DNA of 43,401 nucleotides from an uncultured Flavobacteriaceae bacterium (GTDB taxonomy: Bacteria; Bacteroidota; Bacteroidia; Flavobacteriales; Flavobacteriaceae): positions 1-43,401 of the forward strand of contig CALIJE010000065.1 of the NCBI GenBank assembly GCA_938017825.1. Direction: 5' to 3'. Numbering within the stretch: the first letter of the stretch is position 1; each line of letters begins with the position of its first letter. The position numbers and the translations under genes are program-made. This document shows, one piece after another, positions 18,277-28,600 of the stretch. The notes beneath the pieces were generated by a model that did no database searches, was not told where the DNA came from, and saw only the letters and a list, made by a program, of their open reading frames with translations.

Positions 18277-18975
18277 TTATAATGTATTATCATCTGCAAA
18301 ACTATAATACTTTTGTTGGGTGATGATCAAATGATCGAGTACTCGAATATCCAAAGCGGTGGCCGCCGACTTAATTTTTTCCGTTACTTGCTTATCTGCC
18401 CTACTTGGCTTTAAGGTTCCCGACGGATGATTATGTGCTAAGATCATTCCTACTGCTCCTACCTCCAAAGCTTGTTTCATGACAATACGCAAATCTACCA
18501 ATGTTCCGGTAAGACCGCCTTTACTTATTTGTGAACTCAGCAATACTTTATTCGCATTGTTCAAATATAGAATCCAAAACTCTTCATGCTGCAAATCACC
18601 AATTTGAGGCAACAATAATTCAAATGCATCAGCACTACTATTTATTTTGGCAATTTGTTGTGCTTCTTCCCCCCTGCGTCTCCGACCAATTTCTACAGCG
18701 GCGGCTATAGCAACTGCTTTGGCTTCACCAATACCTTTGAATTTTGTCAACTCCTTGACCGAGAGTTTTCCCAATTTGTTCAAATTGTTACCTACCGAAG
18801 CTAAAATTCTTTTGGATAGCTCCACAGCACTTTCATCACGACTCCCAGACCCTATCAAAATAGCAATCAATTCTGCATCAGAAAGAGCAGTTTTGCCCTT
18901 ATGCACCAATTTCTCCCTGGGTCTATCATCATCAGACCAATCCTTAATAGACAAAGAGGGTTGCTTATCTAGCAT
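18277..18975 (-). CDS. radC: RadC-family JAMM/MPN-domain protein
   Basis: 232 residues from the preferred ATG at 18975. It has an N-terminal UPF0758 region (SIKDWSDDDRPREKL), a helix-hairpin-helix (LTKFKGIGEAKAVAIAAA) and a C-terminal JAMM metalloprotease-like domain with HNHPSG and the downstream Ser/Asp of PSRAD. The historic DNA repair role of RadC is not well supported. An upstream ATG at 19014 gives 245 residues, but a -7 element reading TATCTTTA ends four bases before 18975. Family members usually begin near SIKDW, which favours the shorter form. First gene of the radC, deacetylase-like and yjjG-like operon. Confidence 0.92.
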   Translation of the reverse strand: MLDKQPSLSIKDWSDDDRPREKLVHKGKTALSDAELIAILIGSGSRDESAVELSKRILASVGNNLNKLGKLSVKELTKFKGIGEAKAVAIAAAVEIGRRRRGEEAQQIAKINSSADAFELLLPQIGDLQHEEFWILYLNNANKVLLSSQISKGGLTGTLVDLRIVMKQALEVGAVGMILAHNHPSGTLKPSRADKQVTEKIKSAATALDIRVLDHLIITQQKYYSFADDNTL

Positions 18976-18979
18976 CTGA

Positions 18980-18987
18980 TAAAGATA
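18980..18987 (-). promoter_or_regulatory. Predicted -7 element of the radC operon
   Basis: On the minus strand TATCTTTA, one mismatch from TAnnTTTG, precedes the ATG at 18975 by four bases, the same spacing as at rlmB and rarA. It lies inside the longer RadC frame, which argues for the shorter start. Confidence 0.45.
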
Positions 18988-19055
18988 AGAGACTGGATTG
19001 AAATATGCGTTCATTTTTTTATCGTACTTTTCAATACTGAATCAACTACAAAAAG

Positions 19056-19496
19056 ATGAAATCCCTATTTGACGAAAATACTTTTAATGGAATGCTTGAG
19101 CGCATTGACGCACTGAATGAAAACTCAAGTCGCCAATGGGGAAAAATGACGGTAGCTCAAATGGTATGGCACAACCAATTTCCGCTTGCAATTGCAGTTA
19201 AAAACAAAAATAAGGGCAACGGAAACCTATTTGTTCGTATGTTTTTCAAGAAACAGATGTACAGCGACAAGCCCTTTCGAAAAAATTTACCGACCGCACC
19301 TAGCCTAAAGACCAATGAAGAAAAGGATTTCACTGTAGAAAAAATGAAACTGAGACAACTGGTCATCGACTTTTACGAATGTAGAACTCGGAAAGAATGG
19401 AACCCGCATCCAATATTTGGCAAGCTCACACACGAGCAATGGGGCAAGATGCAGTTCAAACACCTAGACCATCACCTTAGGCAATTCGGGGTCTAA
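19056..19496 (+). CDS. DUF1569 (DinB/YfiT-like) protein
   Basis: 146-residue cytosolic four-helix-bundle protein of the DUF1569 family. Family hallmarks are RIDALNENSSRQWGKMTVAQMVWHN at the start (quoted here in part: RQWGKMTVAQMVWHN), FRKNLPTAPS, and HPIFGKLTHEQWGKMQFKHLDHHLRQFGV at the end (in part: KHLDHHLRQFGV). The three histidines (in VWHN, and two in KHLDHH) match a DinB-like metal site. The reaction is unknown; DinB-superfamily relatives are thiol-dependent transferases. Divergent from radC. Its last 33 bases overlap a small convergent frame. Confidence 0.88.
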   Translation: MKSLFDENTFNGMLERIDALNENSSRQWGKMTVAQMVWHNQFPLAIAVKNKNKGNGNLFVRMFFKKQMYSDKPFRKNLPTAPSLKTNEEKDFTVEKMKLRQLVIDFYECRTRKEWNPHPIFGKLTHEQWGKMQFKHLDHHLRQFGV

Positions 19497-19679
19497 GGGA
19501 CTATCATCTGGTTGTTGTTCTTGTAATTCAATTTTTGCCCTAGTATCATGTACCATTCGGTCCTCTTCCAATATAACGTTCGAAACCCCTAACATAAAAG
19601 CAATCATTAAGATAGATGCTTTCCGCCTAAGCAATCGCAAGAGGGGCAAAAGAAGTCGATCATACATTTGTTGAACCAT
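19464..19679 (-). CDS. Possible small single-pass membrane protein
   Basis: 71-residue frame. A basic amphipathic start (YDRLLLPLLRLLRRK) is followed by one hydrophobic segment (ILMIAFMLGVSNVIL) and an acidic Gln/Pro-rich tail (ELQEQQPDDSPLDPELPK). The charge layout is that of a real membrane protein with an inside basic N-terminus. It overlaps the end of the DUF1569 gene by 33 bases in antisense, which weakens the case. No clear promoter or homologue recognised. Confidence 0.4.
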   Translation of the reverse strand: MVQQMYDRLLLPLLRLLRRKASILMIAFMLGVSNVILEEDRMVHDTRAKIELQEQQPDDSPLDPELPKVMV

Positions 19680-19986
19680 ATCGCTTAGTGGTCAAAACAC
19701 ATTCCAAACTACGGTTAACTGCCATATTTTCATAACCGATTAATTCATAACGCCTAAGCAAAGGCTTTCATTGTTATAGCATAAGAAAATGCTCGCCTAG
19801 GAGACACCATAAACTCTTTCAGTAAAATTTCCTTCATTTTTGACCTATTCCTAGCCAAGTTTGCTTTCTTCTAGAAACACTTTAACTTATTCGACTACCC
19901 CATTTTTCCTTGTTCTTTCACAGAATTCACCTAGGTGTATCACTATTTTATTTACCATAGGATATGGCTAGATTCCCTCGGTCGAA
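19680..19986. other. Intergenic region without a clear gene
   Basis: About 307 bases, AT-rich, with frequent stops in all frames. It holds a 10-bp palindrome (CACCTAGGTG at 19928-19937) but no T-tract hairpin. A 27-codon minus-strand frame (MKEILLKEFMVSPRRAFSYA...) is too short to support. It could contain the promoter of the minus-strand 71-residue frame. Confidence 0.4.
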
Positions 19987-20364
19987 TTATGTGTCCTTTT
20001 TAGGAACAAACTGCTGTGGGTCGTAAAAAAATTGTTCCTTTTTAATTTTGTTCCCGTCCCATTCCTGATAGGCAATTTCCTCAATTGACGTTACTGATCT
20101 ATCCTTCCATTCAAAACGAAATTTCCATCGTATGACCACCTTGTTATCCTCAATAAAAATCGGTCTCACGCATTGGGATGTTACGCTATGGGCTTTTTGG
20201 AGCATCTGCTGCTCGTTTTTGATCAAATTTTCAAGGCCCACTCTCGGTGCATTTTGATTCTCTTGAATCGAAGCGTCATCTGCATAAAATCTGCGTATAA
20301 CCTCATCATGTGACTCAAGTTCAACAGCTTTAATGAAATGCTCAATAGTTTCGAAAGATGGCAT
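19987..20364 (-). CDS. SnoaL/NTF2-like domain protein
   Basis: 125 residues forming a single cone-shaped NTF2-like fold: FETIEHFIKAVELESHDEVIRRFYADDASIQEN, quoted in part as IRRFYADDASIQEN, then VVIRWKFRFEWKD and IKKEQFFYDPQQF. Members are small-molecule enzymes or binding proteins; nothing here fixes a substrate. No signal peptide, so cytosolic. It lies 11 bases downstream of a small secreted-peptide frame on the same strand and may be co-transcribed with it. Confidence 0.8.
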   Translation of the reverse strand: MPSFETIEHFIKAVELESHDEVIRRFYADDASIQENQNAPRVGLENLIKNEQQMLQKAHSVTSQCVRPIFIEDNKVVIRWKFRFEWKDRSVTSIEEIAYQEWDGNKIKKEQFFYDPQQFVPKKDT

Positions 20365-20375
20365 AATGTATATTG

Positions 20376-20570
20376 TTATTGATATTCTTTATGTATGAAT
20401 CTCAAGCCCTCATAAAGAGCAATTAGAGGCACAGATCTATGATTTTCATTCAATACTCCAGATCCAATGGTAAATCCATCCTTTTGATCGCTTTCGGAAA
20501 TGTGCTGCCCATGAGGTGCCTGCGCAGCTAGAAGGGAGCAACAAAAAAGGGTAAGCACAAGATATTTCAT
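20376..20570 (-). CDS. Small exported protein of unknown function, possibly truncated
   Basis: 64 residues with a convincing signal peptide (MKYLVLTLFCCSLLAAQA). The mature part is only about 46 residues (HGQHISESDQKDGFTIGSG...). It is followed after 11 bases by the SnoaL-like gene on the same strand and lies downstream of the mpl terminator. The short mature part with a good export signal could be a real small protein or the surviving start of a longer gene; the sequence does not decide between them. Confidence 0.5.
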   Translation of the reverse strand: MKYLVLTLFCCSLLAAQAPHGQHISESDQKDGFTIGSGVLNENHRSVPLIALYEGLRFIHKEYQ

Positions 20571-20612
20571 TGATTTTAATTATTGACGTGTAAGTTTGCT
20601 GGCAATTCAACC

Positions 20613-20636
20613 AAAAAGTCGGTTCATAATAACCGA
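20613..20636 (-). terminator. Rho-independent terminator of mpl
   Basis: On the minus strand TCGGTT and AACCGA form a 6-bp stem around a 6-base loop, followed by CTTTTT. It lies 18 bases after the mpl stop codon and before the small exported protein gene. Confidence 0.65.
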
Positions 20637-20653
20637 TTCTTTGGTCCTGAAAA

Positions 20654-22012
20654 TCAATCGTTTACCATTGTTTTTAGTTCGTCTAAATCCAATCCTCCAT
20701 AATTTCCAGAACTCATCAATAGCAAGACCGCATTTTCAAAGTTCTGAGCAAATACATACTCCTTAAATTCAGTCGCATTGGTATGAATGGTTAAATCGTC
20801 TCGTTGGAAGGCCGCTTGTATTTGGGTCGAACTTACTGCTGCTAATTTCTTGATCGCCACAGATTCGGGCAAATAAAAGACCACCGGTACGTCTGCAGCA
20901 TCCAAGGCCCCTTTGTACTCTTTCAAAAACTCGGGATTAAAGCTGCTGTAGGTATGCAGCTCCAAACAAGCAATAAGCTTGCGGTCTGGGTATTGTTCCT
21001 TTACGGCCCTGGTCGTAGCGGCAACTTTGCTTGGTGAATGTGCAAAATCTTTATAAGCCACGCACTGGGCACTTTCTGCAATTTTTTCCAAACGTTTTGA
21101 AGCTCCTTTAAAAGTTGCAATGGCTTCATAGAAGTCGTCTTCATCTAGACCCATATTCTGGCAAATCCATTTGGCGCCCGCCAAGTTGTTTAGATTGTGT
21201 TTTCCAAAAACCGCTATTGGCATAGGGCCTTCGGGCGTATTCAATAGCGTTTCCCCGTCGACTACAGTATATTCAGGAGTTTGATACGGAAGCTTTCGAA
21301 TCGTATTTTCTGAAGCTTCTACCAATCGTTTTACTTCAGAATCCTCTTCGTTATAGGTAATGCTCCCGCCTTTGACAATACTATCGACAAAAATTCGAAA
21401 CTGTTCCACATAATTATCGAATGTGGGAAAAACATTAATATGATCCCAAGCGATTCCACTTAACAAGGCAATATTCGGTTGGTAAAGATGAAACTTTGGT
21501 CGTCTATCAATTGGTGAGGACAAGTATTCATCTCCCTCTAAAACAATAAAATCGTTTTCTTCGGTAAGGTGCACCATACGATCAAAACCCTCTAATTGCG
21601 CACCTACCATGTAATCCACATTCCGGTCATGATAATTCAATACATGAAGAATCATTGAGGTAATGGTTGTCTTACCATGACTACCGCCAATAACTACCCG
21701 GGTCTTGTTTTTGGATTGCTCATAAAGAAATTCGGGATAGGAATATATCGTCTTGCCTAGCTCTTGTGCCTTCAAAAGTTCCGGATTATCTTTCTTGGCA
21801 TGCATTCCCAAGATAATTGCATCCAAACCTGAATGAATCTTCTCCGGAAACCATCCGAACGTTTGGGGTAAAAGGCCTTTATCTTGCAGTCTGCTCTTCG
21901 AAGGTTCAAATATTACATCATCGCTTCCAGTGATCGTATATCCTTTATGATGAAGAGCCAGGGCCAAATTGTGCATTGCGCTACCTCCGATTGCAATAAA
22001 ATGAATCTGCAT
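20654..22012 (-). CDS. mpl: Mpl-type Mur ligase (UDP-MurNAc:tripeptide ligase family)
   Basis: 452-residue cytosolic ATP-dependent ligase. It opens with the Rossmann-like MQIHFIAIGGSAMHNLALALHHKG, in part IAIGGSAMHNLALAL, typical of MurC/Mpl. The central ATPase P-loop is GGSHGKTT, with LEGDEYLSS and a C-terminal Mur domain (FKGASKRLEKI, YKDFAHSP, LELHTYSSF). Mpl attaches recycled L-Ala-gamma-D-Glu-meso-DAP to UDP-MurNAc in peptidoglycan recycling. The AHSPSKV motif and overall length fit Mpl better than MurC; the tripeptide specificity is by family. A terminator follows it and a -7-like TATCTTTA lies 18 bases upstream. Confidence 0.85.
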   Translation of the reverse strand: MQIHFIAIGGSAMHNLALALHHKGYTITGSDDVIFEPSKSRLQDKGLLPQTFGWFPEKIHSGLDAIILGMHAKKDNPELLKAQELGKTIYSYPEFLYEQSKNKTRVVIGGSHGKTTITSMILHVLNYHDRNVDYMVGAQLEGFDRMVHLTEENDFIVLEGDEYLSSPIDRRPKFHLYQPNIALLSGIAWDHINVFPTFDNYVEQFRIFVDSIVKGGSITYNEEDSEVKRLVEASENTIRKLPYQTPEYTVVDGETLLNTPEGPMPIAVFGKHNLNNLAGAKWICQNMGLDEDDFYEAIATFKGASKRLEKIAESAQCVAYKDFAHSPSKVAATTRAVKEQYPDRKLIACLELHTYSSFNPEFLKEYKGALDAADVPVVFYLPESVAIKKLAAVSSTQIQAAFQRDDLTIHTNATEFKEYVFAQNFENAVLLLMSSGNYGGLDLDELKTMVND

Positions 22013-22029
22013 GAATTGAAATTATAGTG

Positions 22030-22037
22030 TAAAGATA
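22030..22037 (-). promoter_or_regulatory. Predicted -7 element of mpl
   Basis: On the minus strand TATCTTTA, one mismatch from TAnnTTTG, 17 bases upstream of the mpl ATG. No clear -33 partner. Confidence 0.35.
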
Positions 22038-22177
22038 GGAATTGCTTCCTGAACCTGAGTTCCGTTAGAATGCATAAAATCTTTGACAAAATGTTCAAAA
22101 TATTGATGACATACTCATTCTAAGGATGACCTTATTAAAGGTATTAAGGCGTTGATGACAGAATTCCTGTGTTTTAG

Positions 22178-22389
22178 AACAACACTATGGTCGAGGTCTT
22201 GCTTTTGGATAGTTTTGACCTATGGAATATCCGATTGGAATCTAAGGTAACAATAGACACTATTATAAGATCCTTAAGGAGAAGCCCGGTATTCAATTAG
22301 AAGTAGGTACCCATACCGATATTCGAGTGAATAAAGATTATAACGAAGAACTCTTGATGGATGTCTTTGGTCCGGCTAGAGACGAATAG
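22178..22389 (+). pseudogene. Frameshifted remnant of an OmpA-like C-terminal domain
   Basis: Two adjoining frames together read as an OmpA-family peptidoglycan-binding domain. In the first frame (22178 to about 22276) stands DSFDLWNIRLESKVTIDTII, matching the family's YFDFDKWNIRPD region. In the next frame (about 22264 to the TAG at 22387) stands ILKEKPGIQLEVGTHTDI and then YNEELLMD, matching the KYPG..IEVGSHTDSRG..YN..LS region. The switch needs a one-base shift near 22270-22280. There is no start codon in frame, a stop sits just upstream (22175-22177), and the RA motif is lost. An inactive relic in the 590-base gap before the macroglobulin gene. Confidence 0.75.
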
Positions 22390-22534
22390 CGGTAAATACC
22401 CGATACAGCAACCGCAGCTTAAGGTTAATAATAGGCAGATCATAGTATCGCCCTACTGACCATTTGCCTCACTCAAAGCCGCTATTCCCTCACTTTTCAT
22501 TGTTTTCAGGGGCTTTTGGATTCAAGTTTGTACT

Positions 22535-22542
22535 TAACTTTG
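22535..22542 (+). promoter_or_regulatory. Predicted -7 element of the macroglobulin operon
   Basis: TAACTTTG, an exact TAnnTTTG match, lies 60 bases upstream of the macroglobulin ATG. TTTG at 22515-22518 is a possible -33 at a slightly short 16-base spacing. Confidence 0.45.
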
Positions 22543-22602
22543 TAATTGCATACCCGGAAAACTGAATAATTGTTCTAATTTAAGGGTATAGCGTAACTAT
22601 TT

Positions 22603-25600
22603 ATGATGAAACATCTGTTCACAGTATTAACGATAATTCTATTTTCACAAATGAGCCTTGCCCAGCAATCTAACCAATCTTTTCAGACACTTTGGGCGCA
22701 GGTCGAAAAATTGGAACGCGGTGCCTTGACCAAATCGGCATTAGAACTTGTTACCACCATTGCAGAAAAGGCGAAAAAAGAGAAGAATTCTGCTCAACTG
22801 GTAAAGACCTTACTGTATTCCTCAAAGTACGCCCAAACCTTGCAGGAAGATGCCCAATTGAAGATCATAAGCGATTTTAAAAACGAAATCGCACAGGCAG
22901 ATGTACCTGTCAAAAACATATTGGAAAGCTATTTGGCAAATCTGTACTGGCAGTATTTTCAACAACATAGATATCAATTTTACAATCGAACAAAAACAGC
23001 CGTCAAAGTAGATTCAACAGATTTTCGCAGCTGGGACCTAACAACATTATTCGAGGAAATTAACTTACATTTTGATGCATCCTTAGAAAATGAGGAGCGC
23101 TTAAAGGGGATTCCGATCTCAACATTCGACCTCATATTAAATCAACAAGATGACACCGAAGAATACCGCCCTACGCTTTTTGATCTATTGGCCCACAATG
23201 CCTTAAGCTTCTTTAAAAGCAATGAAAACAAGATTACCCGACCAGCGGATAAGTTTGAAATCAGCGACCCTGATTTGCTATGCGATGGCAGTACATATAT
23301 CGAAAAGGGCATTCAAACCAATGACGAAACCTCATTGCAGGCAAAGGCGTTGCGTATTTATCAAAGACTACTAAAACATCACCAAGATTCCAAGAAGCCA
23401 TACACCTTCGCTGAAATCGATATCGAACGTCTATTGTTCATTTATGGGAACGCAACCTTCGAGAACAAGGAGCAACAATTACAAGAGGTCTTACAGAATA
23501 TTATTTCCGCAAACGAAGGAAGTTTGGCCTCTGGTTTATATCAGTACCAGCTTGCCATGCTGTTTTATACACAAGGTCAGCAATATCAGCCCAAAACTTC
23601 TGAAACGAACCGATGGAAGATCAAGGAAGCCTTGGCCAAATGTGATTCGGTAATTAGAGAACTACCCGATAGTAGGGGAGCTAATCAGTGTAAATCGCTA
23701 AAATCACAAATCTTACAGGCAAGTCTGCAATTAACTACCGAAAGGCATATTCCCGTACAAAGTACAGCCAGGATATTGGTGAATTATAAGAATCTCAAAG
23801 GACTGAAACTTTCTGCCCACAAGGCCACTAAACGCGACTTGGCCAAACTCAATGAGCTCTACCCCGAGGAGAAAATTTATGCCTTTATCAAACAATTACC
23901 AGTTACAGAAACTTGGAATGCCTCGCTAAAGAACGAAGGTGATTACCAAGCGCACAGCACCGAAATCGCCATACCTAAATTGGATAACGGACAGTATATT
24001 ATTCTTGCAGAGCCCCAGGTAGGTCGAAATAAAACATTCTCTTATAGCCCGGTTCAGATAACCGACATTGCGCTAAGCGAAACGCGTACGAATACGCACC
24101 ACTATTTTCAAGTGATTAATCGCCTTAATGGACATCCGCTGTCAGGAGCCAAGTTCACAATCCGCTACCGCAAGAACTACGATGGCCCGCGGCTCAGTAA
24201 AAACTTCACTTCTGACAAGAAAGGGAATATTACAATTCCGTTGAACAAGGAAAATTGGAGCAATGTGGATATTACGGTTACCCATGCCAAAGACCAGGCT
24301 CACTTCGAGGATTTCTATGTAAATAGAAGGTATGATCAAAATCGTAAGGGCACGAATAATACCTGCTTCCTATTTACAGATAGAAGCATCTATAGACCGG
24401 GCCATCCATTATATTTTAAAGGAATAGCCATAAAGCAAGAATATGACGTTTCATCGGTATTAACACAGGAAAAAGTATCGGTTCAGCTAAAGGATGTTAA
24501 TGGCCAAATCGTAAAGCAAGAAGATTTCATCACGAATGATTACGGCTCATTTTCCGGAGAATTCATTCTACCGAATTCTGGTTTAACCGGGCAGTTCTCC
24601 CTACAGGTAGTTTCCAATTCGCTCTCTTTGAGCGGATACGTGGGTTTTTCGGTGGAAGAATACAAACGTCCGAAATTTGAGACGTCTTTTGAACCAGTTA
24701 CCGAGGCGTATAAGGTAAACGATACTGTTACCGTAAAAGGTATGGCTGTTGCCTATGCCGGCAGCACTATTACTGATGCCAAGGTCTCGTATCGCGTTAA
24801 ACGTGTGGTCTATTATCCAAGATGGTGTTATTGGTACTATCCCGATTTGCGCAGCTCTCCCCAGGAAATAGCCCATGGAGAAACCAAGACCGATGCCTCA
24901 GGGAAATACGAACTAAGCTTTAAGGCCCTAGCCGATAATTCGGTCGATAAAAACAATATGCCCACTTTTAGCTATGAAGTAACGGCCGATGTTACCGATA
25001 TCAATGGGGAAACCCATAGTGCCACTACTTTGGTGACGATCGGTTATCATACGATGACCGCTACCATGGGTATTGCAAATCCGTTTGACAAGGATTTGAA
25101 AGAAAACAAACTCACTATTTCAACCACTAACTTAAATGGCCAGTTTGTGCCTGCAAAAGGGATGGTGAAAATGTACAAACTAAAGGCCCCTGAGAGTGTA
25201 AATCGCCCAAGAAGCTGGCCCGCTCCCGATTACGAAGGGTGGTCAAAAACGGAGTTTAAAAAACTATATCCACATGATGCCCATACCAACGAACACGATT
25301 CCGCTACCTGGGAAAAAGGAGAACTGGTTTGGCAGGCTGATTTCGATACAGCAAAATCCAAGGAACTTTCACTGGGCAATACCAAAAAATGGCGTTCCGG
25401 AAAATATGTTCTAGAGCTGGTAAGTGAAGATAAATATGGGCAGCCGGTCAAGGACATCTTACAAACGACATTGTTCAGTCAGGACGACAAAAACCTGGCC
25501 GATAAGGGTTTGTTTGAAATCAAAACAGACAAAAATTCTTATACTATAGGGGACAAGGCAAAAGTGACCTTACGTTCAAGTGCCAAAGATCTTCATGTTA

Positions 25601-28600
25601 CCGTAACAATTGAAAAGGATCATCAGCTTATTGAGACCAAACTCATACGGCTAAGCAATAATTCGGAATCATTCTCGGTGCCGGTCACTAAAGATGATTT
25701 AGGTGGGTTCGCCATTACCTATAGTTTTGCCTATTATAACCACTTTCAAGCTGGTAGTCTAAACATTCTAGTGCCCTATCCCAATTCCCAATTGGAAATA
25801 GAGACCCTAACCTTTCGTGACAAACTACAACCCGGTATAGATGAAACCTGGTCGTTTAAGATCAAAGGGCCAGAAGGTGAGAAGGTCACCGCCGAACTTT
25901 TGGCGAGTATGTACGATGCCTCCCTCGATGCATTTAGAGGTCACTATTGGAGCTTTAATCCGTTGGTTAGGCCGATCTATTATACAAACAGAACGGCCAA
26001 TGCCTATAACTGTTTTGGAGTCCGTGCGTTCAGTACCTATATGGACAATGAGCGCTATGGGTATGACGGTTTGTATTTCGACTCCTTCAACTGGTTCGGA
26101 TTGTATTTTGGCCACGGTAGCATTTATGGCAATACCCCCGTGCGCAGTATGCGAGGTACGGTTGCTGGGCTGGAGGTCGTCGAAAATGATGCAGCATTTG
26201 ATGAGGTCATAGTTACTGCCAAAGGCGTTTCAAGAGAAACCGAAGCGCTCGGATATGCCGTAACATCTGTCAAAGCCGAAGAGCTTTCCGCACCTCCGAG
26301 CGAAGAAACTATAAACGAAAAGAATAAGACTGAAACCGCAGGAGTCCAAATTCGAAAAAATCTTCAGGAAAACGCCTTTTTCTTTCCACATTTAAAGACG
26401 GATAAGGAAGGAAATGTATCGTTCAATTTTACTACTCCAGAAGCCTTGACCAAATGGAACGTGCAACTATTGGCGCACACCAAAAATTTGGAAAGCACCT
26501 ATACTTCACTGCAGACCGTAACCCAAAAAGAGTTAATGGTCATTCCCAACGCTCCGCGTTTTTTGCGTGAAGGGGACGAGATATTTATCAGCACCAAAAT
26601 CGCAAACCTAACGAAAAGGGAACTTGCAGGACAGGCAAAATTGGCCTTGGTCAATGCGCTGACCGGGGAGGATATCGTGGGCACATTAATTGAAACACCA
26701 CAGGGCGAGACTCCAAACCCAATCAATGTTCGATCTTTTGAAGTGGACTCTCTAGGGAATACCCAAGTATCTTGGAAACTACAAATCCCAGAAAGTATTC
26801 AGGCGGTTCAATATACCGTTACAGCCAAGGCAGGCGATTTCAGTGATGGTGAGCAAAACGTTTTACCTGTGCTGACCAATAGGATGCTGGTCACCGAAAC
26901 CATGCCCATGTGGGTTCGAAGCAATCAATCCAAAACGTTCACTTTAGATAAACTAAAAGCAAACCTATCGTCTACTTTGCAACATCATAAGTTGACCTTG
27001 GAGATCACCTCTAACCCTGCTTGGTATGCAGTACAGGCACTCCCCTATTTGATGGAATACCCTTATGAATGCAATGAGCAGACCTTTTCCAAATATTATG
27101 CGAACACCTTAGCCACACATATTGCCCAAAGCAATCCTAGTATTGAAAGGGTATTCGATCAATGGGCCAGCTCGGATGCCCTTATCAGCAAGCTCGAAAA
27201 AAACCAAGAACTGAAATCGCTATTGATTGAAGAAACTCCTTGGTTGCGCGATGCTCAGTCTGAAACCGAACAGAAAAAGCGGATCGCCTTACTGTTCAAC
27301 TTGAATAAAATGAGGAATGAACAGGCAACAGCACTAAATAAACTGCAGCAAAATCAAAAAAGTTCTGGTGCTTGGCCTTGGTTCAATGGAGGACCGGACA
27401 ACCGCTATATTACACAACACATTATTACCGGTCTTGGACATTTGAAACAGCTCAACGTCACCCAAGGGCAGGTCGAAAAACAGAACAGCACTATGGTGCA
27501 ACGAGCACTAAACTATTTAGACGCTGAGTTCGTAAAGGAGTACAATCAAATGAAACGCTTTGCGGAGAACTTAAGCGATGACCATCTTAGTAGCACCCAA
27601 ATTCACTATTTGTACATGCGCAGTTTTTTCAAGGAAATCAAAACTTCAAAAAAAGTGCGCGACATTATGAACTATTACAAAGGCCAAGCACAGAAATACT
27701 GGACAGGAAAAGGTTTATATGCCCAAGGAATGTTGGCCTTGATCATGCATCGTTCAAATAATGACAAAACGTCCTCGAAAATTCTAAGGGCCCTTAAGGA
27801 AAATAGTATTACGTCAGATGAACTGGGCATGTATTGGAAAGAGAATACCAGTTCATGGTATTGGTATCGCGCGCCTATCGAAACACAGTCCCTACTAATC
27901 GAAGCTTTTTCCGAAATCACGCCTCAAGATGTAGACACAGTAGATCATCTAAAAATATGGCTCTTGAAGAACAAGCAGACCAATCAATGGAAGACCACCA
28001 AAGCGACCTCTGAAGCGGTGTATGCCCTTTTGCTTCAAGGAAGCGATTGGCTTTCCGTTACCGAAGCGGTCGAGGTGTTGATCGCAGGTGAACACATTGA
28101 AGCTGCCAGACTTGAAAATGTAGAAATCGAAGCCGGCACAGGGTATTACAAAACGGCTTGGTCAGGATCGGAAGTTGAATCCAAAATGGCCGAGGTACAA
28201 CTGCGCAAAAAAGGAGAAGGTATTGCTTGGGGTGCATTGTATTGGCAATATTTCGAGGATTTGGATAAAATCAGTCCGGCAGAGACGCCTTTGAAATTAA
28301 AGAAAAAGCTATTTCTAAAAAAGAACACCGATACTGGGGAGCAGATGTCAGAAGTTACCGATAAAACCAGCTTGAAAGTTGGTGATTTGGTTCGCGTTCG
28401 AATCGAATTGAGAGCTGACAGGTCGATGGAGTTTGTGCATATGAAAGATATGCGGGCTGCAGGTCTAGAACCTATTAATGTAATATCAAGATACAAATGG
28501 CAAGACGGTCTTGGGTACTATGAAAGCACCAAAGACGCCAGTACCAATTTCTTTTTCGATTACCTGCCCAAAGGCGTATTTGTGTTCGAATATGACCTAA

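Noticed and set aside
19928-19937. CACCTAGGTG palindrome
   Set aside because: Only 10 bp, no second copy or neighbouring promoter seen; may be chance.
22385-22393. A possible LytTR half-site (AATAGCGGT) near the OmpA relic
   Set aside because: No matching 9-mer lies 21 bases up- or downstream.
25841-26212. A 123-codon frame within the macroglobulin gene
   Set aside because: Out-of-frame shadow inside a long gene whose frame is strongly supported.
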